A stretch of DNA of 47,447 nucleotides from the NCBI GenBank assembly GCA_964444795.1, contig CAYUIQ010000036.1, positions 1 to 47,447 on the forward strand. The letters run 5' to 3'. The position numbers and the translations under genes were made by a program. Each line of letters starts with the position of its first letter. The first letter of the stretch is position 1. Shown in pieces: positions 1 to 9,014 of this stretch. The stretch is from JABMRP01 sp964444795 (GTDB taxonomy: Bacteria > Planctomycetota > Planctomycetia > Pirellulales > Thermoguttaceae). The notes under the pieces are model-generated. The model worked only from the letters and a program-made list of their open reading frames with translations. It was not told the origin of the DNA and ran no database searches.

Positions 1-450
1 TCCAAGGCCTGTCGAACTCTGGCCAGCTTCGACCCCTGAGGCGGTTCGGAAGAGTTGCTCGGCCCGTCCGCACTGCAGGGCATTTCACACATGAGCAGTC
101 CTAGCAGTGTGGAGAAGAACGCCAGCCTTGGCGACACCATGATGGACCTCCGTTTCTGTTTGAAGTGACCTGTGATACACTTTGGTCAGAATCTCGTTTC
201 CCGACTCAAGAGAAGGTTGCAGGGGCCGAAACACTCGCAATCATGCAAGTTGAGGGAACGACTCACGCTTCCAGCATCACGTTTCGGCACCGCAGGCAAT
301 CTGCCCGTTCGTTTCAACTAAAGACAGTATCCCAAGGGGGGATGAGATCCTGCAAGAGCAGTTTGTCACCGATTTTCCCATCTCCCAGATCCGTAACGAA
401 CACTCTGGGTGGTCTTCTACGTCTAGCCAGGCGCATTTCCGCCAAACTCA
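1..450. other. Gene-free stretch downstream of the RHS gene
   Basis: I see no convincing gene here. Short open frames exist on both strands but none has a ribosome binding site or protein-like composition. The stretch follows the 3' end of the minus-strand RHS gene, where an immunity gene would be expected if the RHS tip were a toxin, and no such gene is visible before the window edge. Confidence 0.5.
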
Positions 451-3400
451 TCATCTTGGGCGCTCCCAGAACTTCAATTCTTGGGGCCGCGTGAACTCCA
501 AAATCAGTTCCAAGACTCTGTCTCTCTCTTTCCACTCGGACTCCTTGAATTGAAACGGCTCAGGCTCTTTGCCCCTGAACCTGTCATATTCCTCCGTAGC
601 GAAGGGCCCAATGTCCCCGGTGATCCTCAGTTCACCTTGCGAGCCCAGGATCCGCCACAGGGAGTTACGATCGATGTAGAACGTCTGATTCCTCTCCAGT
701 GTGCCGAAACCCAAATCCCAATCAAGACTGTTGACCGGATTCGGCTTGGGAGCTCTCGCCGGTGGCAGACTTGGAACATGAAAACCACCAAAGGCTCCTA
801 CATACGCGCCCTTAAACTGTTTCGGATTAACCACGTTGAAGAACCTCCACCACTTGTCGAACGCGCCTCGCCTGTACGCGGTTTCGACGTGTGACGTGCC
901 GGCCTCCCACGCCGGCTTGCCCCAGGGCTGGATCTGGGGCATAATCCAGTCCTTACCCGCATCGAGGATCCCACCTACAACGTCGTCGCCATACTTGGCG
1001 CCACCCTCGATATTCGGGTCGATATTCAGGTCGATATTCGGTGGTTGGCGCGGAGAGCCGATGCCCATGTCACTGCGGGGAATTGTCTCTCTCGGGCCGG
1101 GTGGCGGTATCGAGAGAACTGACCCGCTGGTATCAGCCGGCTCCGAGCCGAAGTTCCTTATCATGTCATCAATTTCGGGGGAAAACGAACGGTAGAACAG
1201 GGGGTTCTGGAATTCAGGCGCAGCGAAAGTGCGCTTGTCACGTTCTTCCATTTCGCGAAGAACGGAACCAGCAGACCATTCTCGGGAATTCCCGCCCGAA
1301 CCGTCGACCTGCCACAACCCGCTCGGATCGGTCGACCCGACCGGCCGATTCCCCACGTAGCGATACAGGTTGGCGTCGCCGGCGGCGAAGCCGAGGGGGT
1401 CGCGGGTGGTGAAGTTGCCGGTGCCCGTATCGTACCAGCGGGCGCGGTAATAGTACAGGCCGGTCGTCGGATCGAACTCGCGGCCCGTGTACAGGCGGGT
1501 GTTTTCGTAGGACGAGGCGGTCCGCGTGTCCGACCAGTCGGCGTTGTAAATGGTGACGCTGCCGTAGGGGTCGTAGACGTAGCGTTCGAGAACGGCGCCG
1601 GTCGAGTCGATCAGGGTGGTGACGTTGCCCAGGGCGTCGGTCAGATAGTAGACGCGGCCGTCGTCGCACGTGTCGTCGGCGTCGGTGTTTTCGTCCCGCA
1701 GCACGGGCGAGTCGACGTAGCGGTCCGACCAGACGTATTGGTAATGCGGTTGAAGATTCTCGGCCTGCGCGTCGGCGGCCGCGGCGTCACGGGTTTCGAC
1801 GACGTTGACGCCGCCGTACAAAAAGTGTTCAAAAGTGTCCAGCGTGCCGTCGGGGTTGCCGGGACTGGCCGTGTCGACACCCCGGACCACGCGGCGCCCG
1901 AGGCCGTCGTACTCGTAGACGGCGACCGTGTCGGTGGCCTGCTTCACCTCGACGAGCCGGTTCCAGGCGTCGTAGACGGCCGTCTGGGCGACGGTCGGGT
2001 CGGAAGGCAGCGGGATGGTCGTCATGTTGCCCGCCGCGTCGTAAGCCGGCGTGACCCAGGCCGTTTGCCCCTGCTCCTCGGTGACCCCGGTGATCTCGCC
2101 GGACGTGTTGACCTCGCGGTCCTGCTCCAGGTCCCAAGTGCCGTCGCCGTCGTCGTCGGAGTCGAACTCGGCCCAATTCCCCAGCCCGTCGAGGTCCCAG
2201 GCTTGCTCGAAGTTTTCCGTGCCCGAGACGATCCCGTCGGCGGTCCCGTTGAGGTTACCCCGCTCGGTGCCCACCAGGCGATAGAGTTCGTCGTAGGCGT
2301 AAAGCTCATCGAGATGCACGGGCGTACCCAACTCGCCGGCGACGACGTTCTCCTTCCACAGCCGGTTGCTCACGCGATCGTAGCCGTACGTATACTCATC
2401 GATCGCCGCATCCGGATCGGCCCCATAATCGGTCCACAGTTGATCCACCACCCGCCCGAAGCTATCAAACCCCGCGTAACTGCCCGAGGTGCCACCGAAA
2501 TAATCGAGCTTCACCTCCGGCTCGGCATAGTCCTCGATCACAATCGTGCCCCGGCCGAGGTAGCTGTAGGCGGCCAGCGTATCGCCGGGGCTGCCCGAGT
2601 TGTCGTCGGCGATGGTGGCCAGGCGGTTGAGATTGTCGTCGGTGCTGCCGGCGGTGCCGTAGGTGTAATGGACCAGCCGCCCGCTGGGATAGGCGATCGA
2701 CTCCAGCCGATACCCGTCCGACGCGGCGGCGTAATCGTACTCGACGTAAAGCGTATTGGCGTCCTTCGCCCCCTCGTGTTCCTGGTAGTCGCGCTGTAGG
2801 AGATTGAAATCGGTGTAGGTATAGAAATTCTGGTTGACGGCGTTGCCCTCGCCGGCGTCGGGATCGTCGTAGGTGGTGATCGACTCGACCAGCCCACGCA
2901 CGTTGTAGGCCGTATCGACGCGGCGGACCGCATCGTCGATGCCGGTGCCCAGCGCGGTCGCCCGATCGCTCGTGCGGCGGCCCAGATCGTCGTAATCGTA
3001 GGCGTGGGTCGTGCCCGCCTGATCCTTGACCTCGGTCACCTGGCCCAGGCGGTTGATCGTGTACTCGACCCGGTCGTAGGTCGAGTCGGTGCCGTCGGCC
3101 AGGGTACTGGTCTCGGTGTCGAAGGTGTCGTCGGAATCGGAATAGATCACCGCCCGGACGACGTCGTTACGGTAAACCTCCGGGCTGGCGTCGCCCACGG
3201 TGGTGCCGTAGACGTACTTGGTGGTCTGCACGTCGGTGCCGACGCCATCGGCCTGCATCGAGGTGACGGTGGTCGTGTTGAGCAGACGCTGGCCAATGAG
3301 GACGTAGTCGGTGATGACGTCTTCGTCCTGGTTGCCCGTGGTGGCGGACCCGTCGACGTAGTTTTGGATGACCTGGTTCATCTGGCCGCTGTCGTAGTAG

Positions 3401-6400
3401 CCGTAGCGCGTTTCCCGGTTGTTGGGGTCGAACGTACTCTGGACCCGGCCGGCCGCGTCGTACTCGGTCGAGGAGACCAGCACCGTGTCGCTGCGCGTGG
3501 GGGCGGAGGTCTGCGTCGACCGGTTCAGTGTGCCGGTGCCGTAGTTGGCCACATCGGTCCGCCGGCCGATCTCGTCGTACCAGTATCCGGCCGTGCTGAC
3601 CCGCGCCGACGCGCCCAGAGCCCCGGTCGTGCTCGTGTCGTCGTGTAGCCGCTGCCGGGTGGTGCTCTGAATCAATTGGCCCGCTTCGTCGTAAGTGTAC
3701 TCGCCCTGGACGAAGATCGTGTCGCCGGTCACATCATCGGCCGATGCATAGTTGCTCTCGCCGGCGGCCGTGTCGTAACCGGTGTACCAAGTGGTCATCC
3801 GGCCGAGGCTATCGTAGGCGTACTTGCTGAACTCCTCGGTGCCCGACTGCTGGGATTTGAGCAACCGCCCGCCATCGTCGTACCAGAAGTCGGCGGTGAG
3901 CGAGTCGCCCGGGCGGATGTAGGTCGTGCCCTGGTCGTCGACCTGGCCCACGGCGAAGACGGACGTCTGGTAAACGGCGCCCAAGCTGTTGTAGCCGATC
4001 GTGGCCTGGGAGAGCAGTTCGTCCTCGGCGGCCGCCCCGTTGGTGTAGGTTTCCGGACCGGCGGTGGCCAGATCGTCATCGTCGTCGTAATAGCCCTGGG
4101 TCTTGACCACGCGGCCCAGGTTGTCGTAATGGGCCATGGTGTACGTAATCCGGTCGGAATCGTCGGCCGGGCCGATCGCGTACTCCATCCGGTCTCGCCA
4201 ATCGTACAGATAGCTGGTGACCCGATCGTTGGCCGACTGATCGTCGACGTGCCGGGTCAACTCGGTCAAGTTGCCATCGCCCAGGTCGTCGCCGTCGTCG
4301 TACTCCATCGAGGTGAGCTTAACGAGGTTCGTACCGGTCGTATTGCTGGGCGACCAGTCGCCGCTGGTCGGCTCGTCGTCGGTCCCCAGCCAGACGCTGG
4401 TCGTCAGCCCCCGGGCGTCGTACACCCAGCGGGTAATGTTCTCCGAGGAGTCCTTCGTCCCGGACACGCGGCCCATGTCGTTGTAACAATACTCGGTCAT
4501 CGCGCACTTCGAGTCGGCGATGTCGCTGTAGTTCTTGATGAGCGTCAACTGCCCGGCATCGTCGTACTCGTAGGTCGCTTGGGCCGTGTAAGACGAGGTG
4601 GCGAAGGTGTCGGAGGGGGCGAGCTTGCCGGAATCGGTTACGCCGCTTCCCCGCGTGGCCTGGATCTGGTCGGTCACCCGGCCGTCGCGATCGTAGAGCA
4701 TGATCCCCACGGGATTGGCCAGCGTGAAGGTATCCCAAGTGCCGGACCCGGGCGTGCTCTCGGTGGCGTAGCCGGAGGCGGTGCGGATCTCGCGGTCCTC
4801 GTCCAGGTTGACAATCCACATCGCGGTGCGGACGTCGGTGCCGTCGACGTCGTGTTCGGCGCCGAGGATCTGCGTCAGCCCGTTGACGTCGTCGTACTCG
4901 TAATCGGCGACGAGATGTTGGCCGTCGGTCGGCAGAGTCCAGCCGGTGGGCGGCGTGAGCCCCTGTCCGGAGTCGACGTCGGCCACACTCTGCACGAGCA
5001 GGCCGGTTACGTCGTCGTAGTCGTAATAGGTCATCCGCCCCAGTGTGTCCTCTTGCCACGTCACGCGGCCGGAGGAATCGAAGTAGGTGCTAAGCGTGGC
5101 GCTGGTGCCGGAGCCGTTTTCGCCGGTGGAAGCCGCCGGCAACGTGGTGGTGAGTTGCCGCACCTGGAGCGTGTCGGTGTACCAGGTGTAGGCGTTTGTC
5201 GTGGTGATCCCGCCGGTCTGGTCGTCGTTCTCGTAGAGCGTGACCTCGGCCACCGGGTTGATCGTCATCTCGCTGACGCCGGTGCCGACGGTTCGCGTGA
5301 AGTACTCGTATTCGGCCAAGGTCGCCGGGGTGGCGTCGTTGTCGCCGTTCTTGAGTTGGACGTACTGCACGTATCCACTAACGCCGCCGGCCGTGGACGA
5401 AGTGGCCGTGGTGGAACTGTAATAGACGTATTCTCGAAGCAGTCCGTCGGACTCGCGTTGGGTGACCGACAGATCGCTGCTGGTGGCCGTGTATGCCGAG
5501 ACGGCGGAGGGGAGCGACTGAGTGACCAGTCGCCCGGCGTTGTGGCTGCTCTCGCCGTACTCTTGATAGGTATACCAGTGATTCTCGTTCTCGCCTTCGG
5601 TGGCCTCCAGGTCGCGGAGCAACATCTGGCCGAGATAGTTGCTGTAGGTGGTGTACGTGCTGTCGTCGGGCGCCGTCTCCACGACCTTCCACTTCCATTC
5701 ATTATAGCCGTCGGAAGCCGTACCCTCGGTGTAGGCGTAGGTATACTCATACAGCCCGTCGACCACGGCCTTGGTTGCCTGGTAGTCGGAATTGTACTCG
5801 TAGAAGCGGCCGGAGTAGGGTTTCAGGGCGGTGTCGGTGGCCGTCAGCGGACTGGCCAGATCGTCGTCGGCGTTAGCGTATCTCTGCGGGGTGAGTGCCA
5901 TCTTCATCCCGTGGGCGAAACCGGCGCCGGAACTGTCGATGTAGTAGCGGTAGTAATGGCAACCTTGACTGACCCACGTGGTGCCGTCGTGAGCGTAGAG
6001 GGTGGCCGTCTTCAGATCGCCCGTCAACCCGTTCGACTCCGACACGTCCGTTTCGTAGTACGCGTATTCGACCTTGGAAACGTTGGTCCACGAGGCGGTG
6101 GGCGTGCTGGAATTGCGGCGAACGAGGATCGATTCGAGCCGTCCGGCGTTTGCTCCCGTGCTCACGTAACTGAACTGCCGGGACTCGTGGGGCACGCTAC
6201 CCGGAGTTCGATACTGGATTTCCGTGATTTCCCCCCCAGCGGTCAGCCAGGAAGTGACCTGCGCCATATCGCCGCCCGGGGTGGTGACGCGTCGGAACAT
6301 TCCCTTGCGATCGCCCGTCTGCGAGAAGTCGTCGAACTCGATCAGTGTGCCGTCGAGGTCGACAAACCGGAAGACGTCGTTGGTGGAGTCGTAGGCGAGT

Positions 6401-8202
6401 GTTTGCCGGGCGCCGAAACTTGCCGTGTAATCGCCCCCGGATTCGGTGAACCAGAACGCCGACGAAGCGCCGAATACGACGATCATCTGTGTTTCGGTCT
6501 GGACCAGGTACGGCCAGTTGCCCACCTGCCATCCGTAACCGTTGCCCAAGTCCTGTGGTTCGGTGGCGCTATTGCCGTACGTGCGCACCAGCGAGCTAAG
6601 ATCGCCGGCCGCCAACTGCACGTTGCCGTTGCCGAAATTCACGCCGGTGAAAGAGATCTCGGCGCCTTCAGCAGGCGCGTTGTAAGCCGGCGCCAAGCGG
6701 TCATCGTCGTCGATCGTCAGCGAGGCATTGGGGTTCGATCCGCTGATCGTGTACTGCGCGTTGGTGGACAGGTCCAGCTGGGCCGATTCGTCGCCCTCAG
6801 TGATTGCGTCGTCTACCGGCGCGACCGTCACCGAAGTGCTGGCGTTGCCCACCGGGATTGTGACGCTGCCGGGAAGTGTCGTGTAATCCGTGCCGTTGGT
6901 GGCGGTGCCACTCATCGAATAGTAAACCACGAGCGACTCATCCGTCGAGCCGGTTCGGGACACCAGGAACGACCCCGAGTCCGGCCCCGTCTCGGAGGAT
7001 GTGCCGTCGTCGACCGACACGCTCACTGTGGGCAACGTGCCGTCATTGTCGGTGATGGTCAGTGAGGCGTAATAAGAGGAACCGTCCAACGTGTAATTGC
7101 TATTGCCTGACGCCAGATCCAACTGAACCGATTCGTCACCCTCAGTAACTGCGTCGTCAACCGGCGAGACGGTCACCGAAGTGCTGCTGTTACCCGAGGG
7201 GATCGTGACGCTGCCGGGAAGTGTCGTGTAGTCCGTGCCGTTGGAAGCGGTGCCGGCCATATAGTAGTAGACCGTCAACGACGCATCCGTCGAGCCGGTT
7301 CGAGAGACCAAGAACGATCCCGAATCAGGCCCCGTTTCCGAGCAGGTGCCGTCATCGACGGACACGCTCACCGTGGGCATTGTGTCATTGTCCTGGATTG
7401 TCAACGAAGCCCAGGCGGAAGAGGAGGAAGTGGCCACTACGTACTGGCTGTTGGTCGACAGGTTCAAATCAACCGATTCGTCACCCTCATATATCGCATC
7501 GTCGACCGGCGAGACCGTCACCGAAGTGCTGCTGTTACCCGAGGGAATCGTGACGCTGCTGGCGAGCGTCGTGTAGTCCGTGCCGTTTGTGGCGGTGCCG
7601 GTCATCGAGTAGTAGACGGTCAGCGAGTCATCCGTCGAGCCGGTTCGGGATACCAAGAACGAACCGGAGTCCGGCCCCGCCTCCGAACAGGTGCCGTCAT
7701 CGACCGATACACTCACCGTGGGTAGGGAACCGTCATTGTCTTCAATGGTCAGCGAAGCCGTCGAGGAACTTCCCACCGTGTACTGGCTGTTGGATGACAG
7801 GCTCAAATCAACCGATTCGTCACCTTCGGTCAACGCGTCGTCCACCGGCGAGACGGTCACTGACGTACCGCTTGATCCCGAGGGAATCGTGATGCTACCG
7901 GGAAGCGTGGTATAATCCGTGCCGTTGGTCGCCGTACCACTCATCGAGTAGTAGACGGTCAGCGACTCCGTCGAGGATTGATCCAGCGACAGCCAGAACG
8001 CCCCGGAATCTGGCCCCGCCTCGGAGCACGTGCCGTCACTGACCGACACGCTCACCGTGGAGAGCAATTGCCGGGGTTCCAGCGGCTGAAACGCCAGCGT
8101 CCTCGTTCGGCGCCTGCGTTTCTCCGATCGCGGTTTCTGCGAGTTCGAACCAAGATGCCCAAGCGTGTTTTTCCATGATGGTCTTGGAAGTTGCACGATC
8201 AC
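451..8202 (-). CDS. Giant secreted RHS/YD-repeat protein with four Calx-beta domains
   Basis: This is a 2583-residue, probably surface or secreted protein. The N-terminus is basic and carries FQPLEPRQLLS at about residues 37-47, the LEPR-xLL motif found at the start of many exported planctomycete proteins. Four Calx-beta domains follow, starting near residues 47, 162, 277 and 391, each opening with VSVSV(D/S)DGT and ending in ASLTI.DND or similar. From about 650 to 2250 there are dozens of YD repeats (xxYxYDxxGR), which in RHS proteins build a hollow shell. The conserved RHS core ends with RDPLGF, then NLYRYVGNRP and DPSGLW near residue 2295. The last ~286 residues form a tip with different composition that I do not recognise. 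The start is GTG with GGGAGAGA just upstream, and no in-frame ATG lies near. It is a single gene with no recognisable secretion partner or immunity gene. Toxin, adhesion and scaffold roles are all possible. Confidence 0.93.
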   Translation of the reverse strand: MIVQLPRPSWKNTLGHLGSNSQKPRSEKRRRRTRTLAFQPLEPRQLLSTVSVSVSDGTCSEAGPDSGAFWLSLDQSSTESLTVYYSMSGTATNGTDYTTLPGSITIPSGSSGTSVTVSPVDDALTEGDESVDLSLSSNSQYTVGSSSTASLTIEDNDGSLPTVSVSVDDGTCSEAGPDSGSFLVSRTGSTDDSLTVYYSMTGTATNGTDYTTLASSVTIPSGNSSTSVTVSPVDDAIYEGDESVDLNLSTNSQYVVATSSSSAWASLTIQDNDTMPTVSVSVDDGTCSETGPDSGSFLVSRTGSTDASLTVYYYMAGTASNGTDYTTLPGSVTIPSGNSSTSVTVSPVDDAVTEGDESVQLDLASGNSNYTLDGSSYYASLTITDNDGTLPTVSVSVDDGTSSETGPDSGSFLVSRTGSTDESLVVYYSMSGTATNGTDYTTLPGSVTIPVGNASTSVTVAPVDDAITEGDESAQLDLSTNAQYTISGSNPNASLTIDDDDRLAPAYNAPAEGAEISFTGVNFGNGNVQLAAGDLSSLVRTYGNSATEPQDLGNGYGWQVGNWPYLVQTETQMIVVFGASSAFWFTESGGDYTASFGARQTLAYDSTNDVFRFVDLDGTLIEFDDFSQTGDRKGMFRRVTTPGGDMAQVTSWLTAGGEITEIQYRTPGSVPHESRQFSYVSTGANAGRLESILVRRNSSTPTASWTNVSKVEYAYYETDVSESNGLTGDLKTATLYAHDGTTWVSQGCHYYRYYIDSSGAGFAHGMKMALTPQRYANADDDLASPLTATDTALKPYSGRFYEYNSDYQATKAVVDGLYEYTYAYTEGTASDGYNEWKWKVVETAPDDSTYTTYSNYLGQMLLRDLEATEGENENHWYTYQEYGESSHNAGRLVTQSLPSAVSAYTATSSDLSVTQRESDGLLREYVYYSSTTATSSTAGGVSGYVQYVQLKNGDNDATPATLAEYEYFTRTVGTGVSEMTINPVAEVTLYENDDQTGGITTTNAYTWYTDTLQVRQLTTTLPAASTGENGSGTSATLSTYFDSSGRVTWQEDTLGRMTYYDYDDVTGLLVQSVADVDSGQGLTPPTGWTLPTDGQHLVADYEYDDVNGLTQILGAEHDVDGTDVRTAMWIVNLDEDREIRTASGYATESTPGSGTWDTFTLANPVGIMLYDRDGRVTDQIQATRGSGVTDSGKLAPSDTFATSSYTAQATYEYDDAGQLTLIKNYSDIADSKCAMTEYCYNDMGRVSGTKDSSENITRWVYDARGLTTSVWLGTDDEPTSGDWSPSNTTGTNLVKLTSMEYDDGDDLGDGNLTELTRHVDDQSANDRVTSYLYDWRDRMEYAIGPADDSDRITYTMAHYDNLGRVVKTQGYYDDDDDLATAGPETYTNGAAAEDELLSQATIGYNSLGAVYQTSVFAVGQVDDQGTTYIRPGDSLTADFWYDDGGRLLKSQQSGTEEFSKYAYDSLGRMTTWYTGYDTAAGESNYASADDVTGDTIFVQGEYTYDEAGQLIQSTTRQRLHDDTSTTGALGASARVSTAGYWYDEIGRRTDVANYGTGTLNRSTQTSAPTRSDTVLVSSTEYDAAGRVQSTFDPNNRETRYGYYDSGQMNQVIQNYVDGSATTGNQDEDVITDYVLIGQRLLNTTTVTSMQADGVGTDVQTTKYVYGTTVGDASPEVYRNDVVRAVIYSDSDDTFDTETSTLADGTDSTYDRVEYTINRLGQVTEVKDQAGTTHAYDYDDLGRRTSDRATALGTGIDDAVRRVDTAYNVRGLVESITTYDDPDAGEGNAVNQNFYTYTDFNLLQRDYQEHEGAKDANTLYVEYDYAAASDGYRLESIAYPSGRLVHYTYGTAGSTDDNLNRLATIADDNSGSPGDTLAAYSYLGRGTIVIEDYAEPEVKLDYFGGTSGSYAGFDSFGRVVDQLWTDYGADPDAAIDEYTYGYDRVSNRLWKENVVAGELGTPVHLDELYAYDELYRLVGTERGNLNGTADGIVSGTENFEQAWDLDGLGNWAEFDSDDDGDGTWDLEQDREVNTSGEITGVTEEQGQTAWVTPAYDAAGNMTTIPLPSDPTVAQTAVYDAWNRLVEVKQATDTVAVYEYDGLGRRVVRGVDTASPGNPDGTLDTFEHFLYGGVNVVETRDAAAADAQAENLQPHYQYVWSDRYVDSPVLRDENTDADDTCDDGRVYYLTDALGNVTTLIDSTGAVLERYVYDPYGSVTIYNADWSDTRTASSYENTRLYTGREFDPTTGLYYYRARWYDTGTGNFTTRDPLGFAAGDANLYRYVGNRPVGSTDPSGLWQVDGSGGNSREWSAGSVLREMEERDKRTFAAPEFQNPLFYRSFSPEIDDMIRNFGSEPADTSGSVLSIPPPGPRETIPRSDMGIGSPRQPPNIDLNIDPNIEGGAKYGDDVVGGILDAGKDWIMPQIQPWGKPAWEAGTSHVETAYRRGAFDKWWRFFNVVNPKQFKGAYVGAFGGFHVPSLPPARAPKPNPVNSLDWDLGFGTLERNQTFYIDRNSLWRILGSQGELRITGDIGPFATEEYDRFRGKEPEPFQFKESEWKERDRVLELILEFTRPQELKFWERPR

Positions 8203-9014
8203 TCTCTCCCGGGATGCAGATTTCGCTGGTTACAGAGACGCGCAAAGAGATCTGGCGCAATTAAGTTGCTGAGCCGCGCAACAGGTGCTGAACTCGCCGT
8301 GTTCTCGGCAGAAGAAACGGAGCATTCCCGCAAGGGAACACTTGGAAGAGCGCGGGCCAGGACAGCGACACACGGTTCTGAGAGAACTGGCACTGCCCAT
8401 CGTTGCGTTCCGCCTGTCTGGCCCAAGAGAACCGGGTAAACACACTTACGTTTCTGCACCGGTGGTATCCGATCTTACAGGCAATGTCAAGTACCCGTCG
8501 CGAAAATCGTCCGATTCGCGTTTATGGCAGTTTGCGTTGCCAGAATGCACTAATTCACTGCCCGGGGTTGACAATGCCAGAAATCCAGTGTAGGGGTTTC
8601 CGTTTATGCCAGCTAGACCTGTCACGCAAGGCACGCCTAGCCCGAAGCGATCCACCGCCATGCCGTTTGGCGCAAGTGATTGGCGGCCCGCACTCTAGTA
8701 CAATGCGGCCAGTTGCCGCACCCCGCTCAAGCGGGGCGCCAGGGGGATCACCTCTTGACCTTGTCACACGTATCTTCGCACAAATACACAAGAGACACCC
8801 TAGAGGGTGAAGAGAGTATATTGCCCGGTGTGGCGAAAGGCGCTGCGATTCCGGAATTCCGGGAAATCACCCAAATCGGCCTTTCATATGGAAAAACGCC
8901 ATCTCCTCCGTTAAGCTATCTGGACGCGGAGTCGAATCGTAGCCATGCCCGGTGATTCGCCTCGCTTCCGGACCGGTTCTCGCTGATCTTCGATAGACAC
9001 ATCAAGGTGATCGC
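8203..9014. other. Divergent intergenic region between RHS and GT41 genes
   Basis: About 810 bases hold no convincing gene. The region must carry the promoters of the leftward RHS gene and the rightward glycosyltransferase gene. A consensus -35 TTGACA lies on the plus strand at 8568-8573, but 17 bases downstream there is only a weak TAGGGG. I found no strong hairpin or repeat. Confidence 0.4.

Noticed and set aside
3676..7065. 1129-residue plus-strand open frame
   Set aside because: It lies wholly antisense to the RHS gene, is Val/Gly/Arg-rich without domains, and is a codon-bias shadow of GC-rich repeats.
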